Origin: Anaerolineaceae bacterium
GTDB lineage: Bacteria > Chloroflexota > Anaerolineae > Anaerolineales > Anaerolineaceae
NCBI GenBank assembly: GCA_028714615.1
Contig: JAQTMA010000247.1
Location: 1-5,904, forward strand
Direction: 5' to 3'
Length of the DNA stretch: 5,904 bases
The position numbers were made by a program, and so were the translations under genes. Of this stretch, positions 1 to 4,584 are shown one piece after another (position 1 is the first letter of the stretch; each line of letters opens with the position of its first letter). Under the pieces are notes generated by a model. The model had not been told where the DNA came from and searched no databases. It was given only the letters and a program-made list of their open reading frames with translations.

Positions 1-639
1 GACACTCTCCCCGAGCCATCGTAACAGCTTATCCCCATCCCACTGGCCTTTTGTCTCTTCCTGAATCAGCATGCCGGTCGATGCCAGGCGATTGCGAAAA
101 CCGGTCAGCGGTATCAATTCCTGCAAAATGGCGTGTCTTTGCCGGATCCTATCGAGATCTGGAAGCGGAGCGAGTAACCAGGCTGCTAGCCGTTGGCTGC
201 CACCCCGGGATGTGGCCGTATCGAGAAGCCGATGCAGCGATCGGGGACCAAGGATGTCGACATCGGCCGCGAATGGATGGGCAGGATCGACCTGGATCGG
301 GCTCGAAGCAGGTATGCCTTCCCAAACCAGTTCCATGCGTGCCAACTGGGTTGAAACCTGCGAAAAGACAACCCGGAAACGCAACCGGCTGCGGTCTACT
401 CGCCGGTGTAAAAATACGATGATGGCAAATATGGCGATGAAGAATGCCGCGATCCAGAGCGCTAACCATCCGATCTGGACGAAAAACAACGCCATCAGAG
501 CAGCCACCCCGGACAGAAAGCAAATTAATCTCGCCAATACGAAGCGCCGGTCTACTCGCTCTAATCGTTTGAGGATTTGCTCCAGTCGATGTTTTTGACG
601 GAGCAGCGTTTCAATTCTCATTTGTTTATTTTGAGGCAT
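1..639 (-). CDS. MutS-family ATPase with N-terminal membrane hairpin (partial, 3' part beyond window)
   Basis: The reading frame is open without a stop from the ATG at 639 to the left edge, giving 213 visible residues. Residues 1-30 are charged and helical. Two hydrophobic segments follow (about 34-54 and 56-78) with a very short turn, and both ends carry an Arg-rich RVDR motif, so both ends should be cytoplasmic. From about residue 121 the sequence HPFAADVDILGPRSL, then LLDTATSRGGSQRLAAWL, matches what I know of the core (lever) domain of compact MutS-like proteins annotated in Bacteroidetes and Chloroflexi. The mismatch-binding domain I of classical MutS is absent. The ATPase domain would lie beyond the edge and cannot be checked. 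The gene lies 63 bp downstream of the radical SAM gene on the same strand with no terminator between. A TATACT hexamer at 670-675 might be a -10 box, but no -35 fits. No clear Shine-Dalgarno precedes this ATG, and a second ATG six codons in (619-621) has none either. A role in mismatch repair is not assured for this subgroup. Confidence 0.83.
   Translation of the reverse strand, partial: MPQNKQMRIETLLRQKHRLEQILKRLERVDRRFVLARLICFLSGVAALMALFFVQIGWLALWIAAFFIAIFAIIVFLHRRVDRSRLRFRVVFSQVSTQLARMELVWEGIPASSPIQVDPAHPFAADVDILGPRSLHRLLDTATSRGGSQRLAAWLLAPLPDLDRIRQRHAILQELIPLTGFRNRLASTGMLIQEETKGQWDGDKLLRWLGESV
392..559 (-). repeat. 12-bp direct repeat flanking the membrane hairpin code of the MutS-type gene
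   Basis: GCGAGTAGACCG on the minus strand occurs at 548-559 and again at 392-403, exactly 156 bp (52 codons) apart and in frame. It encodes the same Arg-Val-Asp-Arg stretch just before the first and just after the second membrane segment (around residues 28-31 and 80-83). Confidence 0.6.
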
Positions 640-702
640 AGCACCACTTTCGCCAATTGAATACCTTGTAGTATATTCGCACTTTCCATTTCGGACGGGA
701 AT

Positions 703-1971
703 TCACCTGCGGAGCGAGAACCAGTAAGCCAGGTTGAGAGGGAGCGTCCACCATAAACCGGTCGGGGAATTTTGCAGGCGCCTGGCGATACTCTCCAGCG
801 AGTAAAAGCGCTGGTTGATCCACCGGAAGCCTTCCAGAAGCTCTTCGCAGCTCATCTGGCTTGGCTGGAAAACCACATCGGTGCGGCTGTTGTACCGATC
901 CCAGTCGCGGGACAAAATCCTCCCCTGAGATTCCAATTTCGCGAAAAGGGGAGTGCCTGGGAAGGGGGTCAGGATATTAAACGTGGCATTCTGAACGCCC
1001 GCCTCTTCGAGAAACGCCAGTGTTTCAGGAAAAATGCTGGAGGGGTCGCAGTCAAAGCCAAACACAATCCCGGCCTGGACAGCAATTCCATAGGAATGGA
1101 TGCGCTGGATGATGCGGTAATAATCCTCAACCTTATTGAAGCGCTTGTGGGCTCCATCCAGGCTGGCTTGCGAAATCGATTCCAATCCTAAAAACAATTG
1201 TTTGCACCCGCTCCGGGCAGCCAGTTCCAGGAATTCTTCGTCTTGTCCGGCATGGATGCTGGACTGACTGCTCCACCATTTATGGTAGGGTGCGATCTCC
1301 CGGAATAAGGTTTTGGCATATTCCAGGTCTCCCGCTATGTTATCGTCCCAGAAGATGATCACTTTGCCGTGAAAGGAAGCGTATTCGGCTGCCGCTTCCG
1401 CCACCGGCCGCCGGCGCAGCTTACGCCGGTACATCACCGCTAAGGAGCAAAAATCGCATGCATTGGTGCAGCCACGCGTGGCAAAGAGTACCCCGTTGGT
1501 GTGATCCCTGCGGTGGAACAGGTCTTTCCTCGCCTGGGGGACTCCATTTAGAGCTGGAGTGGCGGTAGGGGTGTAAATTTTTTGAGGCCGGCCGGCCTCA
1601 AAATCGGCCAGGAATTGCTGCCACAACCCTTCTGCCTCCCCGATGAAGAGGGTGTCCGCATGATTAGCCGCCTCGGCTGGGACCAGGGTAGCATGCGGAC
1701 CGCCCAGAACGACCGGGATTCCACGCCGCCTGAACCTGTCAGCAATGGCGTAGGCATGGTTGGCGCTGGGTGTATGAAAGGTAATACCCACCAGGTCAAC
1801 GCTTACGTCAAAGTCTACACTCTCAGCCTCCTCGTCGATATGTTCCACTTGCCAGTTGGATGGGGTCAGGGCAGCAAGGTAAGGCATCGTGATCTGCTGG
1901 AAACTGAGGACACGCGCTCTGCGGATCTTGTGGACATGGGGTGATGACGCCGTGATGAGGAGAAGTTTCAA
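703..1971 (-). CDS. B12-binding-like radical SAM protein
   Basis: With a TTG start at 1971 the product has 422 residues. Residues 2-125 resemble the cobalamin-binding fold found in front of many radical SAM domains: an initial KLLLIT strand, GGPHATL at about 90-96, and IGEAEG at about 110-115. The DxHxxG cobalamin-ligand motif is not seen, so B12 may not be bound. The radical SAM core has CTNACDFC (Cys 168, 172, 175), the CxxxCxxC set for the 4Fe-4S cluster, then FWDDNI (207-212), LGLESIS (261-267) and GFDCD (305-309). The C-terminal part starts with TPFPGTPL (335-342) and resembles the extension seen in hopanoid- and lipid-type B12 radical SAM enzymes. Such proteins usually methylate or rearrange unactivated carbons, but the substrate cannot be read from sequence. 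The TTG is preferred because GAAAGG lies six bases upstream and it begins directly at the first beta strand. A longer in-frame ATG at 2055 would add 28 residues unlike the family. The gene is probably cotranscribed with the downstream MutS-type gene. Confidence 0.88.
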   Translation of the reverse strand: MKLLLITASSPHVHKIRRARVLSFQQITMPYLAALTPSNWQVEHIDEEAESVDFDVSVDLVGITFHTPSANHAYAIADRFRRRGIPVVLGGPHATLVPAEAANHADTLFIGEAEGLWQQFLADFEAGRPQKIYTPTATPALNGVPQARKDLFHRRDHTNGVLFATRGCTNACDFCSLAVMYRRKLRRRPVAEAAAEYASFHGKVIIFWDDNIAGDLEYAKTLFREIAPYHKWWSSQSSIHAGQDEEFLELAARSGCKQLFLGLESISQASLDGAHKRFNKVEDYYRIIQRIHSYGIAVQAGIVFGFDCDPSSIFPETLAFLEEAGVQNATFNILTPFPGTPLFAKLESQGRILSRDWDRYNSRTDVVFQPSQMSCEELLEGFRWINQRFYSLESIARRLQNSPTGLWWTLPLNLAYWFSLRR

Positions 1972-1977
1972 CGCGTA

Positions 1978-1983
1978 CCTTTC
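1978..1983 (-). promoter_or_regulatory. Shine-Dalgarno GAAAGG deciding the TTG start of the radical SAM gene
   Basis: On the minus strand GAAAGG ends six bases before the TTG at 1969-1971. No comparable site precedes the in-frame ATG at 2055. This supports the shorter protein, which starts at KLLLIT. Confidence 0.6.
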
Positions 1984-2003
1984 AAAAACAGGTGGTAACC
2001 AGA

Positions 2004-2031
2004 ATGTTACTATTCTACAGATAACTTCCAA
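2004..2031 (-). promoter_or_regulatory. Candidate promoter of the radical SAM gene
   Basis: On the minus strand TTGGAA (2026-2031) and TAACAT (2004-2009) are separated by 16 bases, about 33 bases upstream of the TTG start codon. The match to a sigma-70 type promoter is only partial. Two short interleaved dyads (1995-2016) overlap the -10 hexamer, which would suit an operator. This is pattern matching only. Confidence 0.27.
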
Positions 2032-2165
2032 CCATTCTGCACCGATATCCTTCAAAACCTATCAAGAACTGGTTTCAATACATTTCTGACCGTAGGAAGC
2101 AGTGACAGGAGGAACCCCTTTCCCATCCCGTGGGAGACTCATGCACAGATGGAGAAGCGAGAATG

Positions 2166-2209
2166 GACAACCAACCCGCGAGCTAAAGATCGCCCGCGGG
2201 TTGGTTGTC
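2166..2209. terminator. Strong hairpin downstream of the membrane-protein gene, terminator-like without U-tract
   Basis: The arms GACAACCAACCCGCG (2166-2180) and CGCGGGTTGGTTGTC (2195-2209) are perfect 15-bp reverse complements. After one A/C mismatch the stem continues with two more GC pairs, leaving an 8-base loop (2184-2191). The hairpin lies 32 bases past the stop codon of the minus-strand gene 2242-2988 and about 195 bases upstream of the radical SAM start, so a terminator separating the two fits the position. Neither strand has a T-run after the stem. The minus strand continues with a pyrimidine-rich CATTCTCGCTTCTCC. It could instead be an RNA 3'-end stabiliser, a Rho-assisted terminator or a dispersed repeat. 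Confidence 0.6.
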
Positions 2210-2241
2210 ACTGATCCCAGGAAGGATATGGAATGGCTTGG

Positions 2242-2988
2242 CTACATGTTGGTTCCAGGAGCTGTCGGGGCGGCGCTAAACTCAATCGAGAAATCAAACG
2301 ATATATCGCCGGCTGGATATGGAGAAGAAGTGATCCCATCGTCAAGCGAAGTGAGGAACTTCTGGTCAAGCTTCATCTGGTAGCTGCCATGCACAGCCGC
2401 GGTAGGCGTGATCGTAATCCCTGTCGCGGCGCATGAATGCCCCTGATTATCGGTGAAATAGACCATCGGGTATTTGTTCAAGTCGATATTGGTATTATCG
2501 ATACTGAACTGATACTGAATATGCGCCAAGTTGCTTTTCAGGGTAGCATCGTCTTTGGCGCACCAACCATTCCCCAGCGTAAAGCCAGAACTGGGATCCA
2601 GGCTGGCCGATCCTTTATACGTTTTCGGCGCTTGGAAATCGGTGTCGCTGTTTAACTTCAGCGCTGTAACCATTTGTTCCATCAAACTCTGGCCCCCAAG
2701 AACGCTGGGATCATTTAATGACTGGATGGTAAAAGGTAAGGATCCGACGCTTGTCCCACCCGGAAGATTCAACTTTGGGACGGTCGTTGAGCCACCCGAG
2801 GGTTGGTTGGATGGATTTAAAAGGGGGACGTTGTTGGTAATCGAGTCGCGAATTCCCGGAATTGATCTGAGCGCAAAAAAACCTACCACTCCCAGCGCAA
2901 TCACCCCCAGAATAGCCACACTACAACCTACAGCTACCCATCCCCACGGGAAGGTCTTTTTGTTTTGGTTACCACCAAGATCGGTCAT
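2242..2988 (-). CDS. Single-pass membrane protein with uncharacterised extracytoplasmic domain
   Basis: The product has 248 residues. A short polar N-terminus (1-14, with KK at 10-11) is followed by one hydrophobic helix at about 15-40, ended by Arg41. The positive-inside pattern predicts a cytoplasmic N-terminus and an exported C-terminus. Residues 45-85 are rich in Pro, Gly, Ser and Asn and look like a flexible stalk. Residues 86-237 look like a compact, largely beta domain with GWCAKDDATLKSNLAHI (141-157), where a Trp-Cys motif precedes a short helix, and GHSCAA (183-188). Cys143 and Cys186 could form a disulfide outside the cell. I do not recognise the family and propose no function. The start is well supported: GAGGAG lies five bases upstream of the ATG. 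The gene stands alone, with a 270-bp gap containing a strong hairpin downstream and a 277-bp gap upstream. Cys22 sits inside the membrane helix, but the surrounding sequence is not a lipobox. Confidence 0.85.
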   Translation of the reverse strand: MTDLGGNQNKKTFPWGWVAVGCSVAILGVIALGVVGFFALRSIPGIRDSITNNVPLLNPSNQPSGGSTTVPKLNLPGGTSVGSLPFTIQSLNDPSVLGGQSLMEQMVTALKLNSDTDFQAPKTYKGSASLDPSSGFTLGNGWCAKDDATLKSNLAHIQYQFSIDNTNIDLNKYPMVYFTDNQGHSCAATGITITPTAAVHGSYQMKLDQKFLTSLDDGITSSPYPAGDISFDFSIEFSAAPTAPGTNM

Positions 2989-3265
2989 CTGCTCTCCTCA
3001 AAGAAAAAATCGTGACAATTGCTGCTCAGTGATCTCAAACGGATCGCCCTTTTAACATTAATCGAATTTGATGAAAGGATGATGAATTCATGCGCAAATC
3101 CTTGCAATGGATCAAAGCGACCGATAGCTAAACTCAATCGTTCCGCAGGCGAACATTCCTTGCGGGACAAAGTTCTCACAATTATTACTATTCAGGTGCT
3201 ACATGGGTTGGGCGACGGAAGACTCTTTGCGGTCCAATCACCCCGAGTTTCGCGAAGCCTCCCCG
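2989..3265. other. Intergenic region, no convincing gene
   Basis: This 277-bp gap lies between two minus-strand genes. It holds the ribosome binding site of the 2242-2988 gene (GAGGAG, about 2994-2999) next to a T-rich tract on the minus strand. Weak structures are an 8-bp palindrome TTCGCGAA (3249-3256) and a 5-bp stem CCGCA/TGCGG (about 3143-3167). Neither qualifies as a terminator. No -35/-10 pair stood out, and the short open frames here have no coding-like composition or ribosome binding site. Confidence 0.5.
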
Positions 3266-3505
3266 CTATTCGTCATCGAGCTCGAAATCATCTACCTCTT
3301 CACCATCCTCGATATCTTCCCACTCATCCTCATCCAATTCTTCATCCAGTTCATCAGCTTCTATCTGGTCATCCGCGTCAACTTTTTCATCCATCGGTTC
3401 AAAGGTCTGGCAACCTGCATCCGGATCAATATGCACGGATGCCGCCACACAGTACAGTTCATCTAAAAATTTGCATTCCAGGTAATGACAACGAATTCTG
3501 GCCAT
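3266..3505 (-). CDS. Small Cys4 protein with long acidic C-terminal tail
   Basis: The product has 79 residues in two sharply different halves. Residues 1-38 contain four cysteines spaced C-x4-C-x7-C-x12-C (Cys6, 11, 19, 32) together with His7 and His25, a layout that suggests a small zinc- or iron-binding knuckle. Residues 39-79 are extremely acidic: 27 of 41 are Asp or Glu and only one is Lys, so this half is probably disordered. Short proteins opening with a similar MARIRCHYLEC-like stretch occur, as far as I recall, in Anaerolineae genomes as hypothetical proteins, but I know of no assigned function. The ATG at 3505 is chosen because GGAGG lies eight bases upstream. A GTG six codons earlier (3523) is in frame but would place that GGAGG inside the coding region. 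The gene is divergent from the secreted C39-like gene. Binding a basic partner, buffering metal or mimicking DNA are all possible and unproven. Confidence 0.82.
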   Translation of the reverse strand: MARIRCHYLECKFLDELYCVAASVHIDPDAGCQTFEPMDEKVDADDQIEADELDEELDEDEWEDIEDGEEVDDFELDDE

Positions 3506-3513
3506 CGCATGAT

Positions 3514-3518
3514 CCTCC
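3514..3518 (-). promoter_or_regulatory. Shine-Dalgarno GGAGG of the 79-residue gene
   Basis: GGAGG on the minus strand is eight bases upstream of the ATG at 3503-3505. It decides between this ATG and the in-frame GTG at 3523, which would overlap the site. Confidence 0.65.
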
Positions 3519-3546
3519 CACACAGGTTCCGGTATTAGACGGTATT

Positions 3547-3565
3547 TGCACCTTAAAGAGGTGCA
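3547..3565. repeat. 7-bp inverted repeat (hairpin) in the leader of the small Cys4 gene
   Basis: TGCACCT (3547-3553) and AGGTGCA (3559-3565) are perfect reverse complements around a 5-base loop. On the minus strand it lies about 41 bases before the start codon and between the candidate promoter and the ribosome binding site, so it would be in the 5' leader. There is no T-run after it on that strand. It may stabilise the leader or bind a regulator. Confidence 0.5.
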
Positions 3566-3600
3566 TCAGGGATTACACTTGATAAAATCGGAGATGCCCT

Positions 3601-3629
3601 ATCATACCGCAGAACCCAGAAATTTCGAA
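3601..3629 (-). promoter_or_regulatory. Candidate promoter of the small Cys4 gene
   Basis: On the minus strand TTCGAA (3624-3629) and TATGAT (3601-3606) are separated by exactly 17 bases. TATGAT matches five of six positions of the sigma-70 -10 consensus, while the -35 is poor. A start near 3594 would give a leader of about 90 bases containing the hairpin at 3547-3565. The -35 hexamer lies inside an imperfect palindrome (3611-3635). Confidence 0.33.
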
Positions 3630-3635
3630 GGTTCT
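3611..3635. promoter_or_regulatory. Operator-like 25-bp imperfect palindrome
   Basis: AGAACC (3611-3616) and GGTTCT (3630-3635) are perfect inverted 6-mers. Almost at their centre sits the 8-bp palindrome GAAATTTC (3619-3626). The nested symmetry overlaps the candidate -35 box of the small Cys4 gene and lies in the divergent region shared with the C39-like gene. This makes it a plausible binding site for a dimeric regulator. No known operator consensus is matched with confidence. Confidence 0.33.
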
Positions 3636-3693
3636 CAGCCAGGCAAGTATTCCACCCCGCAACCTATCAATTCTGTTAATTTTCCCGAATCGC

Positions 3694-3722
3694 GGAACTA
3701 TATCGAGTTAGTCAGGTATACT
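3694..3722 (+). promoter_or_regulatory. Weak candidate promoter of the C39-like gene
   Basis: TATACT (3717-3722) matches five of six -10 positions and lies about 50 bases before the start codon. The hexamer 17 bases upstream, GGAACT (3694-3699), is a poor -35, so activator dependence or a different promoter is possible. If real, transcription would begin near 3729 and the RNA would include the ribosome-site hairpin at 3742-3771. Confidence 0.22.
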
Positions 3723-3741
3723 GCAATCATCCAATCGCCGT

Positions 3742-3771
3742 TGATCCTGCCAATCAATCAGCAAAGGATCA
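3742..3771 (+). promoter_or_regulatory. Ribosome binding site of the C39-like gene inside a 7-bp inverted repeat
   Basis: The Shine-Dalgarno AAAGGA (3763-3768) is six bases before the ATG at 3775. TGATCCT (3742-3748) is a perfect reverse complement of AGGATCA (3765-3771), with a 16-base loop. Folding in the mRNA would therefore pair most of the ribosome site and could limit translation. The site also decides the start: an in-frame TTG at 3772 would be only three bases away from it. Confidence 0.5.
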
Positions 3772-3774
3772 TTG

Positions 3775-4560
3775 ATGTCCCACCGCAAACTCACTCTCTC
3801 CTTCGTTACCGGATTATGCCTGACCAGCTTGCTGCTCCCGCTTTACCGGGTGCAGGCTGCTCCATCCCCCCAGGAAATCACCCCAGGCTTACACGGCCAC
3901 TTCCATATCATCGGCGTCCAGACATATCCCGATCCGACCTGGTGGTCGAGGAACGCCATCAATCAAATTTCCGCAGACACCTTTGATCTGGCCGGCGATA
4001 TCATCACCAACCCATTCGATACCTGTGGCCCAGCCACACTGGCCATGGTGGCCAACTTTTACCGACCTGACGCTCAAGAGGCTGTAACCACGATTGGAGT
4101 GATGCGCTCCATCCAGAAAGCTGGCTTCTACCGGCCACCCAATGAATCGGGGGTGCTGGATTACCCGGCTTTAAGCGCGGTCGCACCGGCTTTTGGCCTG
4201 AAACGAGCCGCGCCTGATCGCGAATCTGGTTTCATGACCTTCGATGACTTCCTGAGTCAGGTGCGCTCAGGGAAACCAGCCATCGCTGCCATGCGCTACC
4301 ATTACACCTCGGATGGTCGATACATCCCATCGCTCACGGGACCGGCGGCGACCAATCATTTTGTCATTATATTCGGGACACTGATCGCCGATGGACATGA
4401 ACAGCTTTGGGTGTTCAACACCCATCCTGGCGCGAATCTGCAAGAGGATCGCCACGCACGCCCGGAGGTGATGGATTTCGCCACTTTCCAGGCTGCCTGG
4501 ATGATGAATATAAAGCCCAACATGGGTCAGGCGATCTTTTACTCGCCAGAAGGTGAGTGA
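3775..4560 (+). CDS. Secreted C39-like papain-fold protein (putative cysteine peptidase)
   Basis: The product has 261 residues. Residues 1-28 form a typical signal peptide: a basic start HRK, a hydrophobic core LSFVTGLCLTSLLLPL, and a VQA cleavage site before Ala29. The mature part carries DTCGPATLAM (82-91) with Cys84 as the expected nucleophile, TNHFVIIFG (193-201) with His195, and WVFNTHPG (212-219) with Asn215 in the place of the third catalytic residue. This order and spacing fit the C39-like/papain-fold family (Peptidase_C39_2 type). In relatives a Gln usually lies five or six residues before the Cys. Here that position is Thr78 or Asn79, so activity is less certain. No ABC transporter or GG-leader precursor is nearby, so bacteriocin-leader cleavage is unlikely. 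An exported hydrolase or transglutaminase-like enzyme acting on cell-surface protein is more plausible. The gene is divergent from the small Cys4 gene and convergent with the WD40 gene. Confidence 0.8.
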   Translation: MSHRKLTLSFVTGLCLTSLLLPLYRVQAAPSPQEITPGLHGHFHIIGVQTYPDPTWWSRNAINQISADTFDLAGDIITNPFDTCGPATLAMVANFYRPDAQEAVTTIGVMRSIQKAGFYRPPNESGVLDYPALSAVAPAFGLKRAAPDRESGFMTFDDFLSQVRSGKPAIAAMRYHYTSDGRYIPSLTGPAATNHFVIIFGTLIADGHEQLWVFNTHPGANLQEDRHARPEVMDFATFQAAWMMNIKPNMGQAIFYSPEGE

Positions 4561-4584
4561 ACGGTCGGGCTCCCTTATAGATAA
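4561..4584. other. 24-bp convergent gap without terminator
   Basis: The stop codons of the C39-like gene and the WD40 gene face each other across 24 bp. No inverted repeat or T-run is visible here, so transcripts from both sides probably overlap or terminate inside the opposing gene. Confidence 0.6.

Noticed and set aside
51..598. Two long plus-strand frames and one minus-strand frame in the first 600 bp
   Set aside because: They are shadows of the MutS-type frame, which carries a recognisable core motif and runs from 639 to the edge.
1582..1944. 120-residue plus-strand open frame
   Set aside because: It is antisense to the well-supported radical SAM gene and shows no family motif.
1972..2055. 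N-terminal extension of the radical SAM protein to the ATG at 2055
   Set aside because: The 28 extra residues are unlike the family and no ribosome site precedes that ATG. The TTG at 1971 has a well-spaced GAAAGG.
2531..3055. 174-residue plus-strand open frame
   Set aside because: It is antisense to the membrane-protein gene, which has a strong ribosome site and a TM/stalk/domain layout.
3140..3154. GTTC-N7-GAAC resembling an SOS box
   Set aside because: The spacing and orientation match neither the Gram-positive (GAAC-N4-GTTC) nor the alphaproteobacterial (GTTC-N7-GTTC) LexA site, and no SOS gene starts nearby.
3203..3466. Plus-strand open frame that looks like a hydrophobic membrane protein
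   Set aside because: It is the antisense of the acidic tail of the small Cys4 gene. The complements of Asp/Glu codons read as Phe, Ile and Leu, which creates false membrane segments. There is no ribosome site.
3019..3582. 187-residue plus-strand open frame
   Set aside because: It runs across an intergenic region and antisense to the Cys4 gene, has no start signal, and has no recognisable domain.
3772..3774. TTG as start of the C39-like gene
   Set aside because: It lies only three bases after the Shine-Dalgarno. The ATG directly after it is correctly spaced.
1972..3774. Three intergenic gaps of almost the same length (270, 277 and 269 bp)
   Set aside because: I saw no shared sequence between them, so the similar lengths look coincidental.
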